Shown here one piece after another: positions 45,129-60,100 of a stretch of 64,000 bases of DNA (the first letter of the stretch is position 1; every line of letters begins with the position of its first letter). The position numbers and the translations under genes were made by a program. The notes under the pieces were generated by a model that saw only the letters and a program-made list of their open reading frames with translations, did not search any database and was not told the origin of the DNA. Source of the DNA: Liquidambar formosana (lineage: Eukaryota; Streptophyta; Magnoliopsida; Saxifragales; Altingiaceae). The DNA is taken from NCBI GenBank assembly GCA_039720395.1, contig CM077826.1, positions 32,298,810 through 32,362,809 on the forward strand, written 5' to 3'.

Positions 45129-48108
45129 TCAAGAGGAACATGTAAGTATATGAGATTTGAACTTATCCAGCTCAGCCAGGACCTCCTCTTCTGGTCTGTA
45201 AATCAAATCAATCATGCGCCATATCTGCACCAAAACAATCACCGCTTCAGTCAAAGAAACAAACATTTTGCACACTGATTCTGACAACAAAAGTTGCTAC
45301 AAAAGTTGTAACATACGTTGGGCAGCACTTCAAATGAAAAACACACATTTTCCTAGAGTAGGCATGATCACAATTATGTCCTACTTCAAAAAGAAGATTT
45401 TTCAATATCATCATTATAATTTGGGAATACTGTTCTTATGGAATGATTTGTACTAAAGACCAATAAGGACCAATGGGGGCAGGGGAACTTCTGAAAATTA
45501 AAGGAGATGATGAACATGTCATTTCATATAAAATTTCCATGTTTAGGACGCTATTATTTTGAAAATTGACAACTCAATCTAGAAATGATGGCAGGCCAGG
45601 CATATTAATTTCTTGGGTTTTATCCAATCTCCAAATAGATTTACCCACACAAAAAAAGTTTTAAATTAAAATAAAAATAATAAAATTTAAAATCTCCAAT
45701 TAGCACTTTGACAGCTGTCCACCACCAATCACAGAACACCACATAGTGATACCTACAGATGCTGCTATCATTTTGCAAGAAAGAGTAAAACATTAGATAC
45801 CAATGGAAACTCCCTTGGTTCCATGGTGCAGTGCACACTGATTGTGGCAGGATGAAAAAGGAGAAGAGGCACTAAAAATGAGGTGCTAGGCGGTACTTTC
45901 CTCCCTAAATCCAAATTAGGATAAAGATTCTATAACAAAAGAGCAATAATCTACAGAATACAAAAACACCAGTCCTTTAAAAGTAAATTTCCCTGTTCCA
46001 TCATATGATGTGTTTTTCTCCAGTTACTAGCAACAAACGAGCAATAGTATGAAAATTATAACAATGAGTGAGGGCCAATTTACACAATTACACCTGCAAT
46101 TACTAATTAGGATGAAGCCATTCATCATGTGAGAGCAAGAGAGAAATATCATACTTGCCAAAAAAAAAAAAAAAAAAAGAAATATTACTATTACCTGTAG
46201 TGTACCACCTCCACCAGTACTTTCACAATCATCAGATACACTTACAATAGTCCATGGATCAGATGCATTCCAATGGAAGTCAACAACCTTATCCCTATAC
46301 AGATATAAAAAATAAATAAAAGAATTACTATGACTGTAAAAATCTAACAAACAAAAACAAAAATGGCAAAAGAAATGTAGAAGTCGCTGCCCAAAAAATA
46401 AGAAGGTAAATTATTGTTTAGTGGAACTGTAACAACTAGGATCAATGGTCTCCTATCAGGGTTTGGGAGAGGTAAGTGGCATGCAGCCGTAACCCAATTT
46501 TGGAGAGGCTGATTCTCTGACTTCAACCTGCAATGCATCACTTGGTGCAGATGAGCACATGCCATGACTCCAAGTCCGACCTCTAAAAATTTAAATAAAT
46601 AAATATCTATATATAGAGGACTGATGAGATCCAGGACAGATGCCATGCACTGTTCTGGACCCAATCAAAATCATATACGTATAGTTATAATTATATGTAT
46701 AATTTTAGGGAAATTTGGCCATAGGTCCATGGTGTAAGACCTATTTTGCAATCAGTCCACCTTTTTTGTAACCCAGTAGGTCCTTTTGACCATTAGTAGA
46801 CAAAAATACCCTCTTCATTCTTCTTTCTCTCTGTAGTGTCTCTTCTCTCTTTCCCCCTTCCTTCTCTATCTCAACACCCACAGCACCAGACTGGCAAAAG
46901 TCATTGCCTGAGGTGCCGATCTGGCCTCCTGGTCTTGACTATCCCAACCAAGCATAGGTAGAACTACATGGTCTGCAATCTGAAGCTCCACGCCATCGAC
47001 ATCCCTCATTCTCTTTCTTTCTCTCTCTTGATCTAGATTTTCCTACATACGGATGTCCGGTGAGGTTAACACCAACATTTCCACATATTGCAACGGCAGA
47101 GAAGGAAATCAACAATAAGTAAGAGATCTGTACAGACTCAACCGAGGATGATAAATCATTTGCCGAGAGAGAATCCCTCTACTTCATGGAAACTTCATCA
47201 TTAAGGTGGAGTTAATGTTCTCAAGCACCAACTAGGTGGGGGGGAGGGAGGTCGGTGAGTACTCATTGAGGGAGAGATTTAATGTTTCTCTACCTTTTCT
47301 TTTTTTTTTTTTTTTCCTTTTTTTTTTTTTTTTTTTTTTTGGTTGGTCAAAAGCAGCATATGAAAACATCTTTTAAAAGGAAACTCCATTTACGAGAAAG
47401 GTAAGTCCCTTCTCCCTCCCCCGTGGCGTTCCTCCATCCCTCCCCAGTAGGAGGAGCTTGTGTGGCAGGATCAAAGTTTTTCTATTTTTTAATTCTTCTA
47501 ATGTAAATCATGACCCAAAATAAAAAATTAAAAATAAAAAATTAAAAATATATATTTCCCGCATGTTACCTCCTGTAACTTGCATGGATTAGGAACTTTT
47601 ATTATTATAAAAATAACAAATTGATTAGGTAGTTGACCATAACTAATACTCCCTCCGTCCCACAAAGATAGGCCATTTTTGCTACTTTTTCTGTCCCAAA
47701 ATGTTTGTCCATTGTGAAAGTCAAATTGTAAATTTTTTGAACTTTCCTCTACTACCCTTTGTTATCTTTCAACACAAAATCCAATACGAAGTAGGAAAGG
47801 GTACTTTTGGAAAGATGGAGTTTAATAAATGACAAGTCAATGCAATGATGTCTCTTCCTTAAACTGCGTGTTTTGTAAACTTGACCTATCTTCGTGGGAT
47901 GGAGGGAGTATCTAACAATATATATCTATATATATATATCTTATAAAAGAAGTCATTATAATGTGCCAAAACATGATAGAGCAAAACTTGCTTTTGGTGT
48001 CTAAAACAATCAAATGTTACTGTTCAGTGGACAATGGACAATGAATTTTTACATTTTTGTTTTAATGGACATTTTACTAATGGACAGTGAATTTTTACTT
48101 TTTTGTTT

Positions 48109-48186
<78 letters not shown>

Positions 48187-51100
48187 AACAATGTAATTCG
48201 TTGTTTTAACTCTTTGTATGAATTTCAAACAATAAAATTATTTTAACAAAATGAAACAGTATAAATATAATGTTTGGTCAAATAGTAAGACAGTGGCAAA
48301 CAATAAAATTTTACAATTTCATTTTTTTTTTTTTTTAATAATTTCCGAATCAATAGAGTTTCGTTTTGAAGATTCCTACAAGTAGATCCCAAAAATATAA
48401 AATTTTCGAAAACGAATGCTTATATTGTAAGTTATGAGTTATAAAAATTTGGAACACTAAAAAACCAAGGTAGTTCCACAAGCTGCCCTTAATAACAAAA
48501 AAAGAAGTGCCCTTAGTAGCAAATAAGGGTAAACCAGGGATTTTCAGAAAATGAATGACTTAATGCAATAAAAGTTTAAATGTCATGACTTGGTAGTTTA
48601 GGAAAAAAGATGCTCGACTTATTGTAAAATAAGTCTTGTACGGTGGACTTAGTACCAATTTTCCCATAATTTATTCTGCAAATCAAAGAGGCATGTAAAC
48701 TATATGGAGATTAAAAAGGAAAAATCACATAAACAAGCAAGACATGCGTAACTTAAAATGAGCTATAACAATGAACTATAAAATAATGCTATAAACTATC
48801 ATCCTAATACCTGCAACATATGATACCATATAATCCTAATACCAATAAGGCGGCAACATATCAAATAATGCTATGACCAATGGGCATATACGCATCAACA
48901 TCTATAATGTCTAAATCACAATGACATGAAAAATTTCAATGCACGAATAGGGGGCAGAGGGAAGGGAGGGTTGGCAGGGGCAGGCCGTGCCCCCCTGCCA
49001 CCCAAAAAAAAAAAAAAAAAAAAAAAGATTGGTAGCTTTTCTTGCTATGTATAAGGCATATACATTGCGCTACACAAGAGTAGGTACTCCAACTGAGGTG
49101 ACCCCCCTTGCCTTGTTGTCTGTTCCCAAAAGGCCCCCCAAACTGAGTATAGAGCCTTGATTCTCAAAGTTCTGGCCCCTAACAAACTTTAAGAAAATTT
49201 CACCCATCCTGCATCATGCAACATGCAACATGCAACAGCCCGTTGCAAAACATATATGTAAGTCAAAAACATAAAAGAGATTACCTTGAACTATGTTTGA
49301 TAGATTTTAGAAAAAAAAAATGTTATAAAGACTTTCCATGGTTGAACAGCTTTGCTTGATTTGGTTTCTAACTACTAATTGCTAACAAGGTTCTTAGATT
49401 ATAAACATTTTTATTTAGTAATACTAAGGCCCGTACACACATGTTAAGCGGGTGCACCTTACCCGCACAATGTCTCTCTTCCCATTTTTATCCACTGAAA
49501 AGAGATTTATGAGTAATGGGAAATTTCAAAGTTGATGGAAATCATCCACTCCCCAACTCCCTCTTCTTTAAAATAATTTACTTCTTTAAGTATACTATTT
49601 CTTGGTGAGCGGAGGAACAACCATTGTTTCTACTAGCTGTGAGTATACTCTATTTCGTAAAACCCTATTACAATAAGGAGGATTCTTTGATTCTATTATT
49701 TGACCTCCAATGATGAACTTATCAAATTGGTCTTCAGAAAAAATCGATTAAATTAATAACTATGATTTACAAGGTTAAACCTTAACCTAGAAGGCTAGAC
49801 TACAATAAAGGCCCCAGGAACAGAGTTCTTTTAGGTTTTAAGGGGCTGTGATTGCCAGTGAACACTGAACAGTATCTGTGAACAGTAACTTTAGAAAGAA
49901 AATAAGAAAAAAGGGGAGAAAGAAAGAAGATAAAACCCAAAAGTATATCACAAGTATCAATAACACTCTCATAGCAAAAAAAAGTCCCTTGCTACTGACC
50001 CATCCTAATTGGAACCACAATCAATCTTGTCCAACACTTCTAAAGGTCCATGTTTATACCTCGTCACATTAATATGAGGTAAATTTATGCGTTTCACAAA
50101 CCTTGCTGACATCAAATTCACTGATGATCCTGCATCGACAAAGACATGGGTAAAAACCTGGTTACCTTCATGCGAGACAACTCCAACATGTCAAAACACA
50201 CCTTCTTTCAATGTTGTCTTGATAAATTTGGACCCCACAGACTTCTTTTGAGACACATGAACAGCAACTATGGTTCCCGGATCAACATAATATTCTGCTG
50301 CATCATCTTCTAAATCTTCTTCTGCAAACAACTCTTCCACCATCTTTTCCATGGAATCAGCTTGTGTATCTTCTTGTTTAGCATTCTTTTCTTCAAGCTT
50401 GCTCTCAAGAAGAGCCCTTTGTTGCTTACAGCCTCTCTATAAGGAAAAGTCTTTAAATAATGCCAAGTGCCCCCACAAATAAAACAACTATCATTCTTAT
50501 ATTCCTTATTGTTTGTTGGCCTCATAGGGTCCGCCAACTCTTGTTCTGTATCCATAACAATTGCTTTATAGACTTCAACTCCCTTAGGCTTCTTCTCAAA
50601 TTGCCCAGTATTTCATCTTCAGTTCAGACCCTCTTGCAAAAGAACAGGCACTATCAAGTGATCCAAAAACTAGTGACTCAATAAGTAATATCAAATTTCC
50701 GCTCATAAGCCATTAATGTATCACGCAATCCTTTGTTGATTCGATTCTTCAATTCGACTTCACAATGACAACTTATGAAATTCACAGTGTAGGCATCCAC
50801 ATTCTTATCCCTTTGTCGAAAATTTTGAAGCTTGTATAACATATCTCTATCAAATTTTAAATGAATAAACTGAGTAGTCATAACATTCTTCATCTTGTGC
50901 CAGGAAATACCTGGATCAAGCCCACGGGAAATCCATTGTTGAACAAAATAAGTCCACCAAGTACTTGCGTAAGCGTGAAACTTGGTAGCTACAAGCATTG
51001 TTTTAAAAAGCTCTTTTGAGGCTCACCTCAAGGCTCGCCTGGGGCAAGGCTGTTCAAAAACTTGTTAAGACTTAAAAAATTAAGCAAGGCTCTCATTAGG

Positions 51101-54100
51101 CATACGCCTCACCAGTTGAGGCATAGTCAAAGGTGCACTTTTTACGCCTTAGCACATCAGGCATACGCCTCATGTGACCTTCTGTTAAACCTTTTGATTT
51201 TTTTTTTTTTTTTTGATTTTTTTTTTTTTGTTATTTGACTGCATTAAATAAGTTTCAACCATGTTTAATTTATTTTTATATATTTTGTATCAAACCATGT
51301 ATATTAGTAGAATTACGTTCAAGACTTTTTTTTTAAATGTTTATGTACAATTTTTGTATAACTTAATCCATGATGCAATATGAACCTTATCTTTAAATAA
51401 CTATACTACTATGATTTTAAATGTCCCAAAAATGCTTATATACTTTTTTAATCTTTGTGGTATTAATTAATTTTCAAGATGCTACTACTTTTTTTTTTCT
51501 CTTTTAAAATGAAAATTACTAATTGAAAGGCCTACATCTTATGCCTTGAGGCTTACGCCTCACTTTGCAAGTAGTAAAACGCCTCGCCTAACACTTTTGC
51601 CTTTAAAAATATTGGCTACAAGAGGTACTCTTCAATCATCGGGGATGGCTTTATATATGCACACATCCTCCACTTGATTTAGCCATTCAATAAAGAATTC
51701 TGGTTCAGATTCACCAAAAAATTCAGGCATATCAACCTTGATGCCATACTCACGATGTCACTCCACCATTGGCACTACTTATGGTGCTGCTATAAGAGGC
51801 TGTGGTGCCAAACTGCCAATCATTGTGGTTGATTTAAGTTCCTCATCAAGTTTCTCATATAAGTTTTGAATGAATCAAAGTCAGCCCGAACTCCACATAC
51901 TGGTTGTCTACCTTCTGAACTAGGGCATCAAATTCCTCTTTCTTTACCATTGTAATAAAAATTTCAGCAGCAACTCAAATTTTTTTGGCTCTGATACAAA
52001 ACTGATGCAGTCCAAGGTTAAACCTTAACCTAGACTACAATAAAGGCCCCAGGAATAAAGTTCTTTTTAGTTTCAAGGGGTTGTGAACAGTTCCCATGAA
52101 CAGGAACTTTAGAAAGAAAATAAGAGAAAAAAGAGAAGAAAGAAAGAAGATAAAACCCTAAACCACTGGCGTTTGTTTGAGATCCACACTCAAACTCAAA
52201 GAAGAGTTCCACACTCAACTCAAAATAACTTTTATTTTGAGAACTCCACCCTTATTAGAGCTATTACAATCCTATTTATAGAGTTCTAATATGGTTGCTC
52301 ATCAAGTTAACTAAGTTTCCTATTCCATCAAGTTCTTATTCTACTAGGTTTCTAATTTAACTAGGCTACTCATTATGACTTTCATAAGCAATTAAGCCCA
52401 ACCCATTACAAAAAAAACATAAGGCCCATAAGGCTGGCCCATTCCCTAATTATAACAAAATTACTAATATACCCTTACTACCTAATAAATATAAATTTGA
52501 AAAATAAAAGAAAATAAGAAATAGCAATCTTGTGAATAATACTAAGGCCAGGGACTTAAAAATCGCGATATATCGACGATATATCGCGATATATCGCCAT
52601 ATCGGAGGGTAACGAAACGATATATTGTTGCGAAATTGAAAAATTTTCAAAAAACAAAATATCGAACGATATCAGCGATATATCGAAGATATATCGAAGA
52701 TATCGAAGATATATCGAAAATATCGAGGATATATCGAAGATATCGAAGATATATCGCTGATATCGAAGATATATCGCTGATATCGTTCAAGATATCGACA
52801 CTGCCATGTTTAAATGCCCTTTTGCTGATTTCTAGTGAAATTTTTACACATTAGAATAGGTTAGGATTCACATATATATGTACATTTTACTATGCTTATT
52901 ATTTCACATGATTTAAAATATTATTTCAAACCAATGGCCTTTGGTCTAATAGCACTCTATATTTAAATGTTACAAAAATCTATTTCAATGTTATATAACA
53001 TCTAAATGTTGAATTTGCAAAATTTTCTATTATTTATTTGCTTAGCGCGGTATATTTTTTATACCCTACGCAACACATACTTGTATTATACATATTTAAA
53101 TTGCAATATTTTGATGCTAGATTGTGTATTAGAGTTTAAATCATTATTTCCCAGAGTTTCAATAAAAATATCCATGTTTAACTCATAATATCCACTATAT
53201 CTTTAAAACGATATCGATATTGTCGATATATCCAACGATATATCCGATATATCCACATTTTTGGACCCTCGATATATCCATCGATATCGATATTAAAGTC
53301 CTTGACTAAGGCTGTGTTTAGTTTGAGTGAATAGAATAGAGGGAATGGAATGGGAGTGGGAATGGAATGGGAATGGTCATTCCATACCAATATTAGGTAA
53401 GGCGTGGGAATGGAATGGAAAAGAATAGGTGGGACCCACTTTTAATGATTTCATTCCTTAAAGGGAGGGAATGGCCATTCCTCTTGGTTTGGGAAGCAAT
53501 GGCTATTCCCTCCTTGGAAGGAATAGAACCCCACAAAGGAGTGGCCATTCCATTCCCTTAGGCTACCAAACAATCACTTTTTTTGGGATAATGGAATCAC
53601 CATTCCATTCCCTCCCTCATTCCCTCACAACAAACACAGCCAAAGTCTTTTCTCCTTTTTAGTTGCTCCCGCATCAATTCCAGATGTCATCTTATCTAGT
53701 ATTTTGTTTATCACACCATTCAACAAGGTGAAAATCTTGGTTCCACCCATGTGCATGAAGACCAAATTACTACATATTGGCATGCGAAATCAAATACCCA
53801 ACTCAAAGTAGGATCTACATTTAATAGAGCATAAGAAATATACTATCTCAAGATTAGGATTGGAGTTTACCTAAAAACCCACCTTCAAAACAAAGAAGAA
53901 GAAGAAATATTCATGCTATTTTCGGACTAGGGTTAGGGTTTACCCAAAAACCCATCTTCATACAAAACATTAAGGCATTTTCGAAATTAGGGTTGGGGTT
54001 TATAGAAAAACCCATCTTCAATACAACTAAAAAGGAGATCAAAGGAGGAGAAGGTAATGCCGAAATCTGAATACAAAAATGCCAAAATCTCAGTGCTGGA

Positions 54101-57100
54101 ATGTTGAAACTTTTGTGCTCAGTGCAAATTCCAAAATCTCAGGTAAGAGCTCTCTCTCTGTGGTTTGTGAACAAATGAGGAGCTTGATCATGTAAAGGGG
54201 GTTTTTTAAGAAAATTTCTGCTTTTTGCAAAAGAACCCTTTAATGGTTTATGAATAACAAAATATACCCCATTTAAAACAATTTAAATTTTCATTTTAGA
54301 CCCCATCATGTCCACGAATTTTCAGTCTTGTCCTAAGTATCAGAGCCATGTCCGGTAAATGTCTAAATTTTTTTTATTTTTATTTTAATTGCTAGACATC
54401 TTTGGGCCATGTTTGACATGTGTCGAAGCCGTGAGAGTCTGTGCTTCCTACATGGTTCTGTACCAAGTAATTGAAATTTGTTTCACAAAATTTTTAGACA
54501 ATAAGCAATTACAGAAGATCTAATAGCCAATATTAAAATAAACAAAAAATTATGGTGGACTGTTTTCTCTCGAAGCATGATAAATCTCCTCAGACCATGT
54601 ATAGTATTAATGTATTATAGACCTATAGTGGTATGACAGCCTCCAATACAATTTTTTTTTTTTTTTTTTTTTTTTTGGGAGCCTCCAATACATATGAAGC
54701 CTAAACAGATTATCTGGATGTTTAACTTAAAAACTTTAAACTATTAATACATACAGAAGTGCCTTGTCACACATGGAAAAGCAATAATATGCATTCAAAA
54801 GATAGGCAGCTCAATACCTGTGCCCAGCATGTCGGAAGAATAAACCTGGAGGAGAATTTGGCATTCGCGTTCCAACAGAATCTTGCTTCTTACCAATCTG
54901 GATGACAATAAACTTGCTAAAATATATACTTGCACACATGCAGACCCATAAAAATAAGGAAACAGGTTGTACTCCCTGCCCAATTATCTATATTATAGTT
55001 CAAATATCCACGCACATAAACAAGAAAATTTTCTGAAAGCAGCAAATTTGATACAGTAGCACAAGATAAACATGCCACATGAAAACTTCTTCAGATTTGT
55101 TCATAATGCTCATCCACTTCTAACAAGACTTCAATGAAGTGACAGATTGTTTACACATAGAAGCATACTTCAATCTCTTAATAGCATCCAATCCCTTTTC
55201 AATGAAAAGGAAATAGAACAAAATGAAAAATGTTAATCTCATAACCTCGATCTTAAACTCCTAATTTCGTTTTAATCATAAAGATATGTTCCAAATGGAA
55301 TAATTTTATTACATTTACTTCTCTCCATAATCACTAAAATCTCTATTAAATATGAAAGAAATTTTACTTGATAAGATAAAATTGGTATTTTTAAAAGAGT
55401 AAGATCAAATCTAGACTGACTAGAACAGTAATAAGGTGTAATTTGGTTTGCCTTCTTTGATTTGTTTTCCCTATATGAAATACAACTTCCTCTCGTTACA
55501 TAAATATGAGATACCCATTAAATAATGAATATATGATTGTTCACTACTACCAATATAGAATTACTTCCTTTATTATGGAAACTTTAATTACTTAATTTCT
55601 TATATTCCCTAATCATCTTTCTCCATTGGAACAATTTCTCGCACAATTCAAGTAGAAAATACTAGTAAAAATACTAGTAATGGGTTTGCTCCTGAACAGT
55701 TTACAACAGAGAATGGAAGCCACAATCCTAGTAAGCCAATTCACACGACTTCATCTTTTTTTGTCTCTCTTACATTGTCTTCTTATAAACTGTTTGTGTG
55801 TTGCACTATAAATCTTCCAGCATTTAAGGCCATCTTTTACACTCCATATGAAGTTGGATCAGAGAATTGGGAGTAAAAAATGTTCTCATTTGCTGTCATT
55901 TCATTTGATTTCTTTAAGCTTCCCTTGATAGTCTTGCTGACTCTTTAGTTTTAAACTTATAATCACTGATCTGTGTACTTTTTATTCCATAATTATGTAC
56001 CCCTGCATGCGAGAGAGAGAGAGAGAGAGAGAGAGCAATAATAAACAGCCATGGAAACATTATGACTTCATACCTTCTCATGATCCCAGATGTTTAAGAT
56101 GCCATCCTCTGCAGAACTCCCAAAGACAGATGACTTGTCTGGAGACCACTGGAAAAAATGAGCAAATTTTGTTAAAAAAAACAATAAGCCAAACAAGACC
56201 GGAAAATGTACTGCTTTAATATAAAAAGCAACAATTTAAATCCATTAAATAAGAGCCAAATAAAATTTCAGATACCTGTACGCATAGGACAGCAGCATTG
56301 TGACCCTCAAATTTATGGATGGGTGATCCAACTCCCCCAGAAGTCAGGTTTCGGCGGTCAAACATGCAAACAGTATTATCTGCCGATCTGAAGAAACAAA
56401 ATAATGAATTAAAGGCAACCAAGAAACTAAGAGAATTTTTTCCATAAGACTGAAGATAGAAGGTTAAATAGGTGCCAAAACAGAAAATATGTAACACCTA
56501 CAAAACCAACATTATGATACATTGCACACAGGTTTAACTTATTTTGGTTCATAACAAAAGAAAGCATAAAAGATATAATTACCCAGTTAGAATGAAATTT
56601 ATGTCATGAGGATTCCAATCAACACAGTGAAGATCAGCATTATGAGCTTTCTCAACCTGCCAGGAAAACAACCATGGCCCAAAAGCGTGTGAGAATTAAA
56701 TGTAGAACCATAAATAAATAAAAATTGAACAATCAAGTCCACAACATATTACTTTCAGGATGAGGAAAACCTGAAAGAGCGAAATGGTGTCAATAAAAAG
56801 TAACCAGGACAAAAATATAATGGAATAAATTTATACAAAGAACAAAGAAATGCCCATTAAGGAAAAATTCAAAAATTTATACAGAATCCCAAGAGGTGAT
56901 AACTGATCACTGTAAGATACTAATGCTCCATTTCGTAAAAAGGATGGAAAAGTGGAATGAAAGAAACGAAGAAGGGATGGACTTTCCATCCGTAGGGAAA
57001 GGAAACTTCTTTCCTTCCTCTTTGTTTGGAAGGCAAGGAGAATGGAAAGGAAGGAAAATGATAAATTTCATTAGTTTACCATATTACCCTCACAAAAGAA

Positions 57101-60100
57101 ATGAAGGAAAAGGGTATTGTTGTCACATCAAGTAACACTCACCCTATCTTTCCACTTTTCCTGCCCCAACTTTTGGAAGGAAAAATTTGGTGGGCTAGAA
57201 GGAAATTTCATCTGTCCACTTTTTCCTTCCTTCCTTCCTTCCACTTCCCTCCTCCCCTTTCCTTCCACTTTTCCTCTCTACCAAACTGAAACATAAGATA
57301 TAGTCCCTCTGTCCCAATTTGTTTTGGTTGAGCACTTCAACCAAACACGCATATTAAGGTGATGCATTCAATGAATTCCCATGTCACCCAATTACTTTAG
57401 CTTTCCAATTCCCCCTTCTATGCTTGAATGTTACTTGATCTGATTGATGGTATAATAATTGTAATTTTAAATTTGATGAAGGTCTTTTGGGAAAGTAAAA
57501 TAACTATTTACTTTGACTTTTGAAAAATGAACAAACCTTTTGGGACATCCCAAAATGGAAATGTGATCAAACAAAGTGGGATAGAGAGAGAATGTAGTAT
57601 GTTTCAATCAGCAACAATGCCATTTAGCTAGCTCCAATCACTAGGGGATTAAAAATCAAAACAATGGTCCACAATGACACATTTAGAATGGCAACCTAAG
57701 AATTGTACACATGCTTTGCCTTCACTAAAAGTGTATCTTGCATAGTTGCATTGCCATGGTTTTTCCCAGTAGAGAGCATCAGGCCATCAATAATGCTTTG
57801 TCTTGGGACCGTAGTTTGGTTGATCAGAGCTATAGCTGCTTGAGCCTTTGATACAAAAAGGAGTAAATCATCGTACCCATGCTATCTAGAGTTTTGTTGG
57901 ACAGGCCACAATTCTGCAAGTTGGGCTTTGTTGGGAAATCCCACATCCCACATTGATTAAATATCGAATTTAACATGTCAAATATCGAATTTAACATGTC
58001 TTCATGTACCTGTTTGGGCCCTCCACTTACAAACTTAGGCTTATAAGTTGGAAATTTAACATGGTATCAGAGCATGTCGTTCCTAGGCCTGTTTCGCTTG
58101 TGATCCCGTTTTTATTGTCCATGTGACAGACCGTTTGAATCTTGTTAGGCCTGCACGTGAAGGAGAGTGTTGGAAAGTCCCACATCCCACATCGATTAAA
58201 TATCGAGTTTAACATGTCTTCATATACCTATTTGGGCTCTCTACTTATAAGCTTAGGCTTTTAAGTTGGAAACTTAACATGGTATCAAAGCATGTCGTTC
58301 CTGAGCCGTTTCGCCCGTGAAACCCGTCTTTATGGTCCACGTGACAGGCCATTTGAATCTTGTTAGGCCTACACGTGAGGGGGAGTGTTGGGATGTCCCA
58401 CATCCCACATCGATTAAATATCGAGTTTAACATGTCTTCATGTACCTGTTTGGGCCCTCCACTTACAAGCTTAGGCTTATGGGTTGGAAACTCAACAAGC
58501 TTGAAACTACCCTCCCTAACATTAATTATATACCCACTTGAACATATGCATAATCAGCCCTAATCCATCGTCCCGCCTCCTCGCTAGTTGCTTTAAATAT
58601 TACTCATTAATTTAAATTCAGTATTTTGTAGAATCATCTCACACATTATCTTCTCAGACCTGAATCATAATCCAGAAGGGGGGTAATTGAAGCATACCTA
58701 AAATAATAAACAACTTATCGAAAGTTAAAGCAAACTTGAAGAGAATGCAGAACAAACAAGAGAATGACGTAAGGCTTCCCATTCATACTGGTGCTGTCAC
58801 TTTTCAATGTACACTGAGTGTGACAGTGGAGTGTTTTTGTAAATCAGACACAGAACTCACAGTAATATTTGATCTCTCATTTGTATAATTCTTGATATCT
58901 CATTTTTAGGCATCTTCTCACCAATTGTAATTCATTCCCTCCCCCTAAAAAATAAATAAATAAATAAAATAAAAAGTAAAGAACATTCATTATCTCTACC
59001 CACCTGGTTTGCTAAAACATGCAAAATGCATAGCTTACATATTTAATGCCTATTAAACACTAATGAGCGGAAAGGAAGTGGAGCTGGAAATGGGTATTGG
59101 AGCATCAAATTTGTGAGAGAGTGAGGAATTTAAGGATTTCTATCATATTAAGTTACTTAAGTTTGTACAAAAGCATTGCTATCAACACAAAAAGTCCTCA
59201 ATTAGTGATAACATTCACTCAATGATTCTGTTAGGCTGTCAACAGTTCTAGATAAAGTGCATGTCACAAAGTAAAAAACTAAACAGAGTGTTGTTAGAGG
59301 TTTGAATTTGGAACCTAGAACAATAATTAGAAATTGAGAGCACTGGAAGCAAGCAAAAAAAAAAAAAATGTGAAGAGGAGACAAGTTCTGAAATAAATTA
59401 TTGGTGTTGATGTCACCTGTGTGGAGATTCAATGGATACAACGTAAAGATGGACATGTAAATAATCAGATCTAGGATAATTACAAATCTGATTTTGACAT
59501 TTTGTATCAGATTTCATAACTTAGAGGGCTCAAAATCCATAAGCTAAAGGCCTAAAAATCGCCCTAAAGTATTACATTGAAGACACAAGAGAAGAATAAA
59601 ATAAAAAATTAAATCTGAATTTTTATTGTACAAAACCTGCCTAATCTAGGCATTAGGGTATATATTTATAGGCTTCAAACTTCCTGGGCCCTAAAGTTAT
59701 TGCCATAGTGAAATTCCAAAATTACCCTTGACTAAGTACAGCTCAAATAAAACAAAACTAAATAACTATTACAAGTTAAGAAACTAAAACCCTAAAACTC
59801 AAGTCAATTATTGAAGACCCTTAAAATCAACTTAAATTCCAGCCCCGATTTTCTTTTGCAAGTCCGATCTTATCTGCCTTTTGCATCCAAAAATCACTCC
59901 TCAATCTCAATCGCATCACTCTAAGCAATAAAAGGATAAAAAAGCGGAAAACAAACATGAATAAACAATCGGCACCACCGAGAATTTTGTCAACCTTTTA
60001 CAATCAGATCCAAGTATCGCATCTATGACAATCTTCTTCCTAATTATAAATACAAAATAATAAAATATAATAAAATAAGGGCTTTCCTTACCCAAAAAAA

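Larger units (their letters stand above)
49772..52540 (-). mobile_element. Gypsy-type gag-protease relic with LTR pieces, in FVE intron
   Basis: On the minus strand an LTR (from about 52540, outer border uncertain, to 52003) contains the TATA-like CTATAAATAGG. It is followed by TTGTATCAGAGC (51988-51999), one mismatch from the initiator-Met primer site. Then come gag, a protease remnant and, at 49772-49942, a second copy of part of the LTR (AAGGTTAAACCTTAACCTAG and CTTTAGAAAGAAAATAAGA shared with 52014-52157). RT, RNase H and integrase are absent, so this is a deletion derivative or a non-autonomous element. Confidence 0.7.

Noticed and set aside
48014..48196. Frame encoding SLSLSL and THTHTH repeats
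   Set aside because: Direct translation of a CT/CA microsatellite.
52560..53300. ATATCG repeats considered as a satellite or CRISPR-like array
   Set aside because: Spacing is irregular, there are no unique spacers, and the block is bounded by element ends with an 8-bp target duplication.
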